DNA of 64,000 nt from Marinobacterium halophilum. Its GTDB lineage: Bacteria; Pseudomonadota; Gammaproteobacteria; Pseudomonadales; Balneatricaceae. Position 1 is the first letter of the stretch, and each line of letters begins with the position of its first letter. The stretch spans positions 1 through 64,000 of the forward strand of contig NZ_PYGI01000005.1 in the NCBI RefSeq assembly GCF_003014615.1, read 5' to 3'. The translations under genes and the position numbers were made by a program. The notes under the pieces were generated by a model. It made no database searches. It saw only the letters and a program-made list of their open reading frames with translations, and was not told the origin of the DNA. Positions 26,958 through 37,345 of this stretch are shown piece after piece.

Positions 26958-28331
26958 TTGATTCAACAGCTGTTCATTGATTACACACTGGATGCGCATG
27001 CCGTGCTGGAATGCGTTCGACCGCTTGGCCATGCCGTACTGCTCGACAGCAGTCATCCACAGGCAGCAACAGGTCGCTATGACATTATCAGTGCTGCACC
27101 CGACCGCATCATTCGCTTTGGCCCCGAGGGGCTATATGTTGAAGATGGACAGCAGCAGCCTGTTACACCCACAACTACCGAGCCTTTTGGTTATCTGGAA
27201 CACTGTCTCGGCGAACTCGGTCAGCATGCTGCTGAGGCAAACCTGCCATTCTGTGGCGGCCTGATCGGGATCTTCGGTTATGACCTGGGCCGAGCCGTCG
27301 AGGTATTGCCACAGCAGGCCGAAGCCGATATTGATTACCCCTGGATGCAGGTGGGACGCTATCTGTGGGCCATCGTGATTGATCACCAGCAACGCACCAG
27401 CCGCCTGGTCAGCCACCCGCTCGCCGAGCCCGCAATGCTGAAGCAGGTTGAACAACGCTTACAGGCACATACAGTCGCAACCGATTCACCCTTCACACTG
27501 ACCGAACCCTTTCACAGCAACCTCAGCCCTGCAGCGTATCGCCACGCACTCGAACAGATCGATGATTACATTCATGCCGGTGACTGCTACCAGATAAATT
27601 TTGCCCAGCGCTTCAATGCTCGCTTTCAGGGCGACCCCTGGCATGCCTATAAAGCCCTGAGACAGATTGCCCCAACACCCTTTGCGGCTTATCTGGAATC
27701 ACCGCTGGGCTCCATCCTGTCATTGTCACCCGAGCGACTACTCCTGGCCGACCACTATGGCGGCGTTGAAACACGCCCGATCAAAGGCACCCGCCCTCGC
27801 GGTAACACCCCTGCCGAAGATGCCGCACTGGCGGCCGAACTCGCCGCTTCAACCAAGGATCGGGCCGAAAATCTGATGATTGTGGATTTGTTGCGCAATG
27901 ACCTAAGCAGAAGCTGTCAGGCCGGCAGCATAAAAGTACCCGAGCTGTTCAGCATCGAGCAGTATCCGAACGTCCACCACATGGTCAGCGTCATTAGCGG
28001 CCAGCTCAGGGATGGGGCAACACCGCTACAGCTACTCAAAGATTCATTCCCCGGGGGCTCGATTACCGGCGCTCCCAAGATACGCGCCATGGAAATTATT
28101 GATGAACTGGAGCCACATCGACGCTCAATCTATTGCGGATCGATTGGCTACATCAGCTGCTGCGGACGTATGGACACCAGCATCACCATTCGTACGCTGC
28201 TGTGCCAGGAGAAGAATATCTATTGCTGGGCCGGAGGCGGCATAGTTGCCGACTCACGGATAGAGGATGAGTATCAGGAAACGTTCAACAAGGTGGACAA
28301 CCTGCTCAACTGCCTGCAGGGACTGAACTGA
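26958..28331 (+). CDS. pabB: Aminodeoxychorismate synthase component I
   Basis: Makes 4-amino-4-deoxychorismate from chorismate for folate synthesis, with a PabA glutaminase encoded elsewhere. It has 457 residues, the usual length, from the TTG at 26958-26960, which has GGGG seven bases upstream. The frame is open to an ATG at 26829, but that region belongs to the divergent spacer. Chorismate-binding motifs ETRPIKGTRPRG, ENLMIVDLLRNDLSR and GGSITGAPKIRAMEIID are present, the last with the PIKGT lysine typical of PabB/TrpE enzymes. Its stop codon directly abuts the stop of the next gene on the other strand. Confidence 0.93.
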   Translation: MIQQLFIDYTLDAHAVLECVRPLGHAVLLDSSHPQAATGRYDIISAAPDRIIRFGPEGLYVEDGQQQPVTPTTTEPFGYLEHCLGELGQHAAEANLPFCGGLIGIFGYDLGRAVEVLPQQAEADIDYPWMQVGRYLWAIVIDHQQRTSRLVSHPLAEPAMLKQVEQRLQAHTVATDSPFTLTEPFHSNLSPAAYRHALEQIDDYIHAGDCYQINFAQRFNARFQGDPWHAYKALRQIAPTPFAAYLESPLGSILSLSPERLLLADHYGGVETRPIKGTRPRGNTPAEDAALAAELAASTKDRAENLMIVDLLRNDLSRSCQAGSIKVPELFSIEQYPNVHHMVSVISGQLRDGATPLQLLKDSFPGGSITGAPKIRAMEIIDELEPHRRSIYCGSIGYISCCGRMDTSITIRTLLCQEKNIYCWAGGGIVADSRIEDEYQETFNKVDNLLNCLQGLN

Positions 28332-29564
28332 TCAGCCGTTGCCTGTTGTCGACATCTGCGTCAACAGGCGCTCTTTAAGCGCATTGAATGCGACTCGATC
28401 TTCGTCACCGACAGCATCCGCGACAGGTATCGGCGCTTTCATGGCATTGACCGGCCGGCCATTGATATGCAACTCATAATGCAGATGCGCACCCGTTGAA
28501 CGACCGGAGTTGCCCGACAGTGCAATTTTCTGCCCACGACTCACCGTTTGCCCCTTGCTGACCAACGCCTTGCTCAGATGAAGGAAGCGCGTTTTGTACT
28601 TCTCGCCATGTTCGATAACGATGTAGAGACCGGCATAGGGATGTTTGGTCACGCGGGTCACAACACCATCACCGGTCGCCAATATGGGGGTACCGATAGG
28701 TGTCGCAAAATCGGTGCCGTTGTGCGGACGCACACGACCAGTAACCGGATGCTTGCGGTATGGATTGAAATGCGAGCTCAAACGGAACTGGCGCTTGGTC
28801 GGGACACGCATAAATGCACGCGCCAGACTTTCGCCATTGAGATCGTAATAGTTACCGTCAAACATGAAGGCCGTCAGTTCACGCGCACGATTAAGTACTC
28901 GCAGCCCTTCCAGGCGGGTGTTGCCGGTTGGCTGACCATCAACGAATTGCTCAGCCCGCACCACCTGAAAACGATCGCCGGCACGCAAATCGCGACGGAA
29001 GTTAATCTTGTCCTGCAACAGGGCCGACACACGCTGCACTTCGGCTGCACTCAAACCCGCCGCTTTCGCAGACGTATAAAAACTGCCGTTTATCTCACCG
29101 GCAACAACCTGTTCGCGCCATTCGCCATCCACATGCACTTCATCGTACTCGAACGCCTCATCCGCTACCTTGCTGAACACTACCTGATGCGCCGGACTGA
29201 AGCGCAATTCCAGCTTCTGCAAACGGCCCTGCTTCAACCAGAACCCGAGCTTATCACCCGGCTTAAGCGTATCCAGCGCCAGAATGGAAACATCACTTTC
29301 CAGCACCTGATACATCTCTTTCTGAGATACGCTCAAGGTCTGGAAAATGGTGCTTAAGGTATCACCCGATTGAATCGTGTAGACATAATCAGGAATGCTG
29401 ATGTCTGCCAGCTCTTGCAATGACGCTTCAGCCGACACTGTCAATTGCGGCAGCTCAAGCGGCAATGAGTACTTGAGTGGCTGGTAGGAGAATGCACCCA
29501 GCGTTAACACTGCAGCAGGCAGGAAGACCCCAAGCATCAACGGCTTGCGTAAATATCGTTTCAT
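28332..29564 (-). CDS. M23-family peptidoglycan endopeptidase (OapA/LysM-M23 type)
   Basis: A periplasmic cell-wall hydrolase of 410 residues. It starts with a membrane anchor or signal (LMLGVFLPAAVLTLGAF), then a LysM-like segment YTIQSGDTLSTIFQ (about 62-75), an OapA-type middle domain, and a C-terminal LytM/M23 domain with zinc ligands in RPHNGTDFATP (about 278-288) and HLHYELHINGRP (about 360-371). Such enzymes cut cross-links during cell growth (MepM-like). It converges on pabB with no bases between the stop codons. Confidence 0.9.
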   Translation of the reverse strand: MKRYLRKPLMLGVFLPAAVLTLGAFSYQPLKYSLPLELPQLTVSAEASLQELADISIPDYVYTIQSGDTLSTIFQTLSVSQKEMYQVLESDVSILALDTLKPGDKLGFWLKQGRLQKLELRFSPAHQVVFSKVADEAFEYDEVHVDGEWREQVVAGEINGSFYTSAKAAGLSAAEVQRVSALLQDKINFRRDLRAGDRFQVVRAEQFVDGQPTGNTRLEGLRVLNRARELTAFMFDGNYYDLNGESLARAFMRVPTKRQFRLSSHFNPYRKHPVTGRVRPHNGTDFATPIGTPILATGDGVVTRVTKHPYAGLYIVIEHGEKYKTRFLHLSKALVSKGQTVSRGQKIALSGNSGRSTGAHLHYELHINGRPVNAMKAPIPVADAVGDEDRVAFNALKERLLTQMSTTGNG

Positions 29565-29622
29565 GGTTTGAGGTCTCCTGTCACTGCCCCGACATTAACC
29601 CGAGGCAGTCGTTACTGGCAGC

Positions 29623-30240
29623 TTAAACGGTCAGGTCACGCACACTGGCTTTAACAAATTCAGCCTTGAGATCTTCATAGGTGTGAACGGCCGGATACTG
29701 AGGAAACTCCTCGATCACATTCTTTGGCGCATGGAACAAGATTCCGGCCTCGGCCTGTGACAGCATGGTGGTGTCGTTGTAAGAGTCACCGGTCGCGACT
29801 ACACGATAGTTCAACAGCTGGAACGCACGCACAGACTGACGCTTGGGATCACGCTGACGCAAAGTATAGTCAGTGATACGACCTTCTTCATTCACCTCAA
29901 GCTTGTGGCACAGCAGCGTCGGGTAACCCAACTGCTTCATCAGCGGCTCAGCAAATTCGTAGAAGGTGTCGGACAGTATCACGACCTGATAACGCTCGCG
30001 CAGCCAGTCGACAAATTCACGTGCACCCTCAAGCGGTGACAAACGACTGATGGTGTCCTGAATCTGCGGCAGGGTCAGACCATGCTCATCCAGAATACGC
30101 AGACGCTGCTTCATCAGCACGTCATAATCGGGAATATCCCGGGTTGTGGCCTTCAGTTCCTCGATACCGGTTTCTTCCGCAAACGCGATCCAGATTTCGG
30201 GAATCAGTACACCTTCCAGGTCAAGACAAGCCAGTTCCAC
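29623..30240 (-). CDS. thrH: ThrH, phosphoserine phosphatase / homoserine phosphotransferase
   Basis: A HAD-family cytoplasmic enzyme of 205 residues matching ThrH of Pseudomonas, which removes phosphate from phosphoserine and can pass it to homoserine. HAD motif I is LDLEGVLIPE (with Glu in place of the second Asp position, as typical of ThrH), motif II VILSDTFYEF, and the C-terminal motif GDSYNDTTML. The start is GTG at 30238-30240, with GGAGG eight bases upstream. The gene lies about 60 bases downstream of cysB. Confidence 0.93.
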   Translation of the reverse strand: MELACLDLEGVLIPEIWIAFAEETGIEELKATTRDIPDYDVLMKQRLRILDEHGLTLPQIQDTISRLSPLEGAREFVDWLRERYQVVILSDTFYEFAEPLMKQLGYPTLLCHKLEVNEEGRITDYTLRQRDPKRQSVRAFQLLNYRVVATGDSYNDTTMLSQAEAGILFHAPKNVIEEFPQYPAVHTYEDLKAEFVKASVRDLTV

Positions 30241-30300
30241 GCGGGACGCCTCCAGTCAATTATTAATAGCCGCACAATTTACCCTGTCACCTGCATCCTT

Positions 30301-31278
<978 letters not shown>

Positions 31279-31337
31279 TTACGCTCTAATCAGGTTATAA
31301 ATATTTTTTTAATATAACACCAGGGCATAAAGAATCA

Positions 31338-31360
31338 AAACCCTATTCCATAAAGGGTTT
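31338..31360 (-). terminator. Terminator-like hairpin after the coiled-coil gene
   Basis: A 7-bp perfect stem, AAACCCT (31338-31344) and AGGGTTT (31354-31360), begins four bases after the stop codon of the coiled-coil gene. On the minus strand it is followed by TGATTCTTT. The stem is short and AT-rich. Confidence 0.45.
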
Positions 31361-31363
31361 AAT

Positions 31364-32464
31364 TCACACTCGCTGCTTGAGGCGACGCATCTCTTCCTCA
31401 AGCGCACCCGCACGCTTTTCAAAACCTTGCGCGCGCGCCTGGGACTTCAACAGCTCTTCTTCACACTGTTTAAGCTGTGAACGCAATTGACTTTCCCGGC
31501 GTGCGCTTTCGCTATTGTTGCTGACCTGCTTCTGATTGAGCTTTTGCAAAGATTCTTCCAGCTGGCGAAGCTGCTCTTCATAGCGTTTACTTTTATTGGT
31601 TTCGGTCAACAATTGCGCACTGATTTGCGTCTGCTCACGCTGCTGCTGCGCATCCCTCGACTTCAGGCCACGCAGTGCTTCATCCTGGCTCTTCACCTGA
31701 GTTGTCAGTGTCTCGATTTTGACATCACGACGAGCCAGCACGCCCTGAAGCTCATGCAGTTCACGCGTCATTTCGGCTTCACGACGACCACTCTCATCCC
31801 GCAACTTTTCCAGCGCATTACGGTAGTGGCGTGTGTCCACGTCCACCTTGGCAAGGGCTTCCAGGTTATGTCGCTGCTCATCGCGTACACGCTGATCAAA
31901 GACGCGCTTGTTTTCTTCGTACGAGCGCCGCAGCTGAGCCAATTCTTGCTCGGCGTTCGCTCTCAGCTGCTCTTCTTTTTTGCGCTGGGTCGTTTCATTG
32001 GCAAGGTTGTGACGCAACACCTGCAACTCGGCACCCAGTGCTTCATACTGCTCATGGGCTTCATCCAGTTTCAGCGCCTGCTCACGGTAGCGCTGCTCCA
32101 GCTCCCCAATCTCCCCCTGCGAGCGCTTCAGTGCATCATCCCTTTCCCGCTGCATGACATCGGCTTCAAGATCAGGCCGTTTGACCTGCGCATTCAACTC
32201 GACCGATGCTTCCTGCACCGCTTGCTGCCACACGCGGGTGAACACCTGGCGCATTGCCTCAGGCATATCCGGAGACGATGCGGTCTCATCACGCAAGTGC
32301 AGACGTGAAGGCAGCTGTTGCCACCACTCGGCAAGTATCGCTGCAATCGACTCCATTGAAGCCTCGGGTGAAAGCGATAGCAAACGCGAGGCATGCGGTG
32401 CTTCACCGGTCAGCAGGCACTGATCGGCGGCGGTAAAAATTGCAACCTTGAGCTGATTATCCAT
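31364..32464 (-). CDS. Coiled-coil protein with KfrA-like N-terminus
   Basis: A 366-residue cytoplasmic protein. The first 60 residues (AADQCLLTGEAPHASRLLSL, then MESIAAILAEWWQQLP) resemble the KfrA_N DNA-binding region of plasmid and chromosomal KfrA-like proteins. From about residue 100 to the end the sequence is a continuous Glu/Gln/Arg/Leu-rich coiled coil. No membrane segment or enzyme motif is seen. KfrA-type proteins bind DNA and polymerise, so a nucleoid or chromosome role is possible but not shown. It lies between cysB and rluC; AAGGA is ten bases before the ATG. Confidence 0.75.
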   Translation of the reverse strand: MDNQLKVAIFTAADQCLLTGEAPHASRLLSLSPEASMESIAAILAEWWQQLPSRLHLRDETASSPDMPEAMRQVFTRVWQQAVQEASVELNAQVKRPDLEADVMQRERDDALKRSQGEIGELEQRYREQALKLDEAHEQYEALGAELQVLRHNLANETTQRKKEEQLRANAEQELAQLRRSYEENKRVFDQRVRDEQRHNLEALAKVDVDTRHYRNALEKLRDESGRREAEMTRELHELQGVLARRDVKIETLTTQVKSQDEALRGLKSRDAQQQREQTQISAQLLTETNKSKRYEEQLRQLEESLQKLNQKQVSNNSESARRESQLRSQLKQCEEELLKSQARAQGFEKRAGALEEEMRRLKQRV

Positions 32465-32478
32465 GAAGACGTGTTCCT

Positions 32479-33447
32479 TTATTCAGCGTAGCGATCGGCC
32501 AACTGGGCCAGAGCTTTTTCGGTGTCAGCATCCAGTGGTGCCTCGACGCGCAAACGTTCACCATCCGGCAGATTCAATTCCAGCCTGGCCGCATGCAACA
32601 TTAAGCGTTTAATACCCTGTTGCCTGAATTGATTATTAACATCATCAGGGGTGTATTTCACATCACCCACAATCGAATGACCGGCAAACTGGGTATGCAC
32701 ACGAATTTGGTGCGTACGCCCGGTTAACGGCCGTGCCTCAACCAGGGTGGCAAGGTCCTGATAACGGCGCAATACCGTAAAGTCCGTCAAAGAGGCCTTG
32801 CCGTCCTGCTGGACCTTGACAATACGCTCACCGGATTTGAGCTCACAACGCAGCAAAGGCGCATCAATCCGCTCTTTACGCTTGACCCAACGTCCGACGA
32901 CCAACGCATGGTAAATCTTGTTGACCTTGCGCGACCGTAACGCATCATGCAGATACCGCAGCATGCTGCGTTTTTTGGCAACCATGATGCAACCGGATGT
33001 ATCCCGATCAAGACGATGGACCAATTCCAGAAAACGGCAATCCGGGCGCACCTGTCGCAACGCTTCGATCAAGCCGAGGCTGACGCCACTGCCACCATGC
33101 ACGGCCAAACCTGCCGGTTTGTTGATAACCATCAGGCTATCGCTTTCATACAGTACGGCACCGTCGAGATGATCCGCCAAACCGGTACCCACCGGAGTCG
33201 GCTCACCGGGTTCAGATACCCGTATCGGCGGAATGCGGATCATATCACCGGCATTAAGCCGGGTATCGGGCTTGACCCGCTTCTTGTTTACACGAATTTC
33301 GCCTTTGCGCACGATACGATAGATAAGACTTTTCGGCGCGCCCTTGAGCGCGGTGCGCAAAAAGTTATCAATACGCTGACCGGCCTGATCCTCATCGACT
33401 TCCACGAAACGGACCTGATTCTGTTGCTGCTCTTGTTTATGCGCCAT
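32479..33447 (-). CDS. rluC: 23S rRNA pseudouridine synthase RluC
   Basis: Forms pseudouridine at positions 955, 2504 and 2580 (E. coli numbering) of 23S rRNA. It has an S4 RNA-binding domain (about residues 18-75) and an RluA-family catalytic domain with the aspartate in HRLDRDTSGCI (about 143-153), plus GRTHQIRVHTQFAGHSIVGD. Its 322 residues and opening fit RluC. It is divergent from rne, as in many gammaproteobacteria. Confidence 0.93.
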   Translation of the reverse strand: MAHKQEQQQNQVRFVEVDEDQAGQRIDNFLRTALKGAPKSLIYRIVRKGEIRVNKKRVKPDTRLNAGDMIRIPPIRVSEPGEPTPVGTGLADHLDGAVLYESDSLMVINKPAGLAVHGGSGVSLGLIEALRQVRPDCRFLELVHRLDRDTSGCIMVAKKRSMLRYLHDALRSRKVNKIYHALVVGRWVKRKERIDAPLLRCELKSGERIVKVQQDGKASLTDFTVLRRYQDLATLVEARPLTGRTHQIRVHTQFAGHSIVGDVKYTPDDVNNQFRQQGIKRLMLHAARLELNLPDGERLRVEAPLDADTEKALAQLADRYAE

Positions 33448-33467
33448 AAAGACGTGTTGACTCTCAA

Positions 33468-33496
33468 TTGATGCCTTAGGGGTTAGCTGTTATATT
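33468..33496 (+). promoter_or_regulatory. Sigma-70 promoter of rne
   Basis: TTGATG (33468-33473) and TATATT (33491-33496) match the -35 and -10 boxes at five of six and five of six positions if the last base is relaxed, with a 17-base spacer. Transcription would begin near 33503, about 410 bases before the rne start codon. The rluC promoter must overlap on the other strand. Confidence 0.7.
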
Positions 33497-33502
33497 CTAC
33501 CG

Positions 33503-33911
33503 ATGCCGCAGGCGGTTGGCTTTAGTAAATTTCAAATCCATGCAGCCGGCCCCGCCATTCATTCCGGACGAGTGGCCGCTCAAGACCCGACCGACGGCAG
33601 TACACAACATATATCGTGAAATACAACACTTTCACGTAACGCTTTCACGACCTTCGTATGACGGAAGGTTCAGTTGGAGGTGAAGATGCACGCTGACCAG
33701 GAACCTGCCTACCTCACGATAATCAGGCAGCCACAGCCAGAAACCATAAAAATATAGGTTCGCGTTTCCTTCACTGACGATAGTGGCAGCCCGCCGTTTG
33801 CGAGGCTGCACGAGGGTTTTTGCATTTTAGCCCCTCATCCAAAGACTGGACATTGATTTATCTCCCTCACAGCCAGGGCGAGAAGCGTTGCGTTTATGAG
33901 AACGCACCAAC
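33503..33911 (+). promoter_or_regulatory. Long structured 5' leader of rne
   Basis: About 410 bases without a gene precede rne. Stem-loops are visible at 33650-33669 (ACCTTC/GAAGGT) and 33786-33809 (GCAGCC/GGCTGC), the latter followed by GAGGGTTTTT. In E. coli the rne leader of about 360 nt lets RNase E control its own mRNA; the length and position here suggest the same, though I cannot align the structures by eye. Confidence 0.55.
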
Positions 33912-36900
33912 ATGAAAAGAATGCTAATCAACGCAACTCAGCCTGAAGAGTTGCGCGTTGCACTGGTCGATGGCCAGCGCCTGTTCGATCTTGATATCGA
34001 ATCCGACAGTCGTGAACAGAAAAAAGCCAATATATACAAAGGCCGTATTACCCGTGTAGAGCCCAGCCTTGAAGCCGCTTTTGTCGATTTCGGTGCCGAG
34101 CGCCACGGTTTCCTGCCCCTGAAAGAGATCTCCCGCGAATATTTCTGCAAGCAGCCTGAACGTGGCCAGCGGCCAAATATCAAGGAAATGGTCAAGGAAG
34201 GCACTGAGGTTATCGTGCAGGTCGACAAGGAAGAGCGTGGCAACAAAGGCGCTGCCCTGACCACCTTTATCAGCCTGGCGGGCCGATACCTGGTCCTGAT
34301 GCCGAACAACCCGCGTGCCGGCGGCATTTCACGTCGCATTGAAGGTGATGATCGTACCCAGCTCAAGGAAGCCCTGTCTGGCGTCAACATCCCGAACGGC
34401 ATGGGCGCCATCGTGCGCACCGCTGGCATTGGTCGCAGCTCAGAAGAACTGCAGTGGGACCTGGACTACCTGATCACCCTTTGGGATGCCGTTCAAGCTG
34501 TCAACGAACGCCCTGCTCCGTTCCTGGTTTACCAGGAAAGTGACGTCGTGATCCGCGCGATCCGTGACTATCTGCGCGCCGACATTGGCGAAGTGCTGAT
34601 CGACAACCCCAGTGTGTACGAACAGGCACAGCAGTTCGTACAGCAAGTGATGCCGAGCTATGAGAGCCGCATCAAGCTGTACAAGGAACAGACACCTCTG
34701 TTCAACCGCTTCCAGATCGAAAGTCAGATCGAAACCGCCTTCGAGCGCGAAGTGAAACTGCCTTCCGGCGGCTCAATCGTCATCGACCCGACCGAAGCAC
34801 TGGTCTCCATCGATATCAACTCCGCACGCGCCACCCGCGGCAGTGATATCGAAGAAACCGCCCTGCAGACCAACCTGGAAGCGGCTGAAGAGATCGCCCG
34901 CCAGTTGCGTCTGCGCGATATCGGCGGCCTGATCGTGATCGATTTCATCGACATGACACCCATCAAGAACCAGCGTGAAGTTGAAAATCGCCTGCGTGAC
35001 TCCCTTAAGCTGGACCGCGCCCGCGTACAAATGGGCCGTATCTCCCGCTTCGGCCTGCTGGAAATGTCGCGCCAGCGTCTGCGCCCTTCTTTGGCCGAAT
35101 CACGCGGCAGTGTTTGCCCGCGCTGCCACGGCCAGGGCAGCATCCGTGACACCGAGTCCTTGGCTTTGTCCATCCTGCGTCTGATCGAAGAGGAATCTTC
35201 AAAAGATCGTACCGCACAGATTCGGGCCATTTTGCCGGTAACGGTGGCGACTTATCTGCTGAATGAAAAGCGCCATGAGGTACATAGCATCGAACTGCGC
35301 CACCAAGTGCGCATCGTGATTGTGCCCAATCCAAACATGGAAACACCGCATTACGAAGTCGTACGTCTGCGCGACGACCATACGGTGATCACTACTCAGG
35401 ATCCGAGTTACAACCTGCAGCCGGAAGCAGAGCCTGAAGTACTTGAAACTACACGTGCGCCAGCACCCAAGCGTGAAGAAGCGGCCGTCAAAGCGGTTGC
35501 TCAGCGCAAACAGGCTCCCAAGCCCACCACACCTGAGCCAGCTGCCAAACCAGCATCAACACCAGCTCCTGCGCCTGCACCGCAAGCAAAGGCTGCACCT
35601 CAGCGTTCAGCTGCAGAACCACAGCGCAGCGCAGCCACTGCCCGCCCAGAGCCACAGAAGCGCACACCGTCGTTCGGTGAACGTATTCTTGGCACTCTGC
35701 GCGGCCTGTTTGGCAGCAAGCCCGAAACAACCGTCGCCCCCAAGCCTGCCGCACAGCCCAACGCGGAAAGCACGCCGCCGGCAAGGGAAAAAAGCGATGT
35801 GCGCAGCAGTGTCAGCAAGGACGCGCGCGATAATCGCCAGCGTCGTCGCGAACATGATCGCCGCCGCAGCAACCGTGACAAGCGCGAGAAACGTGATAAC
35901 GACGAGATCATCACAGTAGAGCGTGACTCGAACTTGCCGACCATTGGTGCCAGCGAAACGCAGGATAAGCCGGAGAATACCCGTCGTCGTCGCAGCCGCA
36001 GCCGCAGTCGTAACCGTCGTGACGACACTCAGGACACCAATGCCGTTGAAAGCACTACAACCGACAACGTGCAGCCAGCCGATGCTGCCGTAGTGGAAGA
36101 AGGTACACAAACAGCCAAGCAGGAAGATAGCAGCCGCGCCCGCCGTCGTGGTCGTCGTCGTCGCAACACCGAGCAGCGTAATGCAGTACGCACACCGCTG
36201 CCGGAAGAGATGCGCGACGCCACTGCAGAGAGCGAAATCCAGGCTCTGCTGGCAGAAGAAAAAATCACCAATGCTACGTTCGGTGGTGACAGCACGGCTG
36301 AAACAGCTACCGAAACTGCAGCAACGACAGATGCAACGGTCGAGCAGAAAGTCGAAGCAACCAGCGACGCTGTTACAGCGACAACTGCCGAAAGCTCTGC
36401 AATTGCCACTGAGGCAGACAATGAAGCGGAGGCACCTGCAGCTGATGTCGCCACACCTGTCGAACAGCAGACTGAAGCCGTTGAAGCGTCAACTGAAGCG
36501 ACTGAACAGGCAGAAGAAGCCACAGAACAGGCACCGGTTAAAACCGAAAAGCGCAGCTCTCGTAGCCGTCGCAAGCCTGCACGCGGACGCGGCAAATCCG
36601 AGAAAAAGGAATCAGCCGATAGCACACCTGCAGCTCAGACTGAAGACAAGTCCGGCGAAGTTCAGCAGGAACTTCAACTGAACGAAGCTGAAACCAGCGC
36701 AAGCGTGACTGAAGTTACAGATGCGCCCGTAATGGCTGAAACAACAGAAGCTGAGGCAACTGAGGTGACCGCCGCAGAACCCGAAAAAGCGACTGAGAGC
36801 GCTACTGAAGCGGCTGTAGAGCCTGTTACAGAAGCACCTGAGCAGCTGGCTACTGAAGAAAAAGCTGCTGATGCAGAAAAACCTGCCGAATCGGCCGTGA

Positions 36901-37241
36901 AAACCGCTGCCGAAGTGACGCCGGTTGAAACAGCCGAACAGGAGCAGACATCAGCACCTGTCGACAGCGATACGGCTACTGAGACTGAAGCATCTGCAGA
37001 ATCGACACCGGCACCGGCACACCCGGCAGCAGTTGTAGAGGAAGACACTGCACAGGCCGATACAGCGGAGAAAGCAGCCTCCACTGATGAGCAGTCAGAG
37101 CCCGAGGAAACCGCAGCGGTACAGGCAGATGAAAATGCCCAGCCCGCCGCCAAACCGGCTCGCTCACGTCGCCGTGCAGGACGCGCACCCAACGACCCAC
37201 GTGAAGTACGTCGTCGCGAGAAGATGGAAGGCGATCAGTAA
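33912..37241 (+). CDS. rne: Ribonuclease E
   Basis: The main endoribonuclease for mRNA decay and rRNA/tRNA processing and the scaffold of the degradosome at the inner membrane. The N-terminal half (about 1-510) holds the S1 domain, catalytic aspartates in [12 protein letters not shown] (about 300) and IVIDFIDM, and the zinc-link CPRCHGQG (Cys402, Cys405). The C-terminal half is disordered: Pro/Ala-rich, then Arg-rich clusters (about 640-760), then a long Thr/Glu/Ala tract with weak TEATE-like repeats (about 790-1080), ending in a basic [20 protein letters not shown]. At 1109 residues it is a long member. Confidence 0.95.
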   Translation: MKRMLINATQPEELRVALVDGQRLFDLDIESDSREQKKANIYKGRITRVEPSLEAAFVDFGAERHGFLPLKEISREYFCKQPERGQRPNIKEMVKEGTEVIVQVDKEERGNKGAALTTFISLAGRYLVLMPNNPRAGGISRRIEGDDRTQLKEALSGVNIPNGMGAIVRTAGIGRSSEELQWDLDYLITLWDAVQAVNERPAPFLVYQESDVVIRAIRDYLRADIGEVLIDNPSVYEQAQQFVQQVMPSYESRIKLYKEQTPLFNRFQIESQIETAFEREVKLPSGGSIVIDPTEALVSIDINSARATRGSDIEETALQTNLEAAEEIARQLRLRDIGGLIVIDFIDMTPIKNQREVENRLRDSLKLDRARVQMGRISRFGLLEMSRQRLRPSLAESRGSVCPRCHGQGSIRDTESLALSILRLIEEESSKDRTAQIRAILPVTVATYLLNEKRHEVHSIELRHQVRIVIVPNPNMETPHYEVVRLRDDHTVITTQDPSYNLQPEAEPEVLETTRAPAPKREEAAVKAVAQRKQAPKPTTPEPAAKPASTPAPAPAPQAKAAPQRSAAEPQRSAATARPEPQKRTPSFGERILGTLRGLFGSKPETTVAPKPAAQPNAESTPPAREKSDVRSSVSKDARDNRQRRREHDRRRSNRDKREKRDNDEIITVERDSNLPTIGASETQDKPENTRRRRSRSRSRNRRDDTQDTNAVESTTTDNVQPADAAVVEEGTQTAKQEDSSRARRRGRRRRNTEQRNAVRTPLPEEMRDATAESEIQALLAEEKITNATFGGDSTAETATETAATTDATVEQKVEATSDAVTATTAESSAIATEADNEAEAPAADVATPVEQQTEAVEASTEATEQAEEATEQAPVKTEKRSSRSRRKPARGRGKSEKKESADSTPAAQTEDKSGEVQQELQLNEAETSASVTEVTDAPVMAETTEAEATEVTAAEPEKATESATEAAVEPVTEAPEQLATEEKAADAEKPAESAVKTAAEVTPVETAEQEQTSAPVDSDTATETEASAESTPAPAHPAAVVEEDTAQADTAEKAASTDEQSEPEETAAVQADENAQPAAKPARSRRRAGRAPNDPREVRRREKMEGDQ

Positions 37242-37257
37242 AAACTGATCGCCCATT

Positions 37258-37294
37258 AAAAAGCCGCTGCAGTTAACGCTGCAGCGGCTTTTTT
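37258..37294 (+). terminator. Intrinsic terminator of rne
   Basis: A 15-bp stem (37258-37272 with 37279-37293) with a 6-base loop ends in a run of T to 37294. A second perfect hairpin, GGCGATCAG/CTGATCGCC (37230-37253), straddles the stop codon just before it. Confidence 0.92.
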
Positions 37295-37345
37295 GTATCT
37301 AATCATTAACGGCGTTAATACTGATCGAGATGAGTCACCAAACCG

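Noticed and set aside
29583-29609. Inverted repeat ACTGCC/GGCAGT between thrH and the M23 gene
   Set aside because: Six-base arms with a 15-base loop and no T run; too weak to call a terminator.
31700-32400. Periodic pattern in 31364-32464 that looked like a DNA repeat
   Set aside because: The periodicity is the heptad pattern of a coiled-coil protein; the DNA itself is not repeated.
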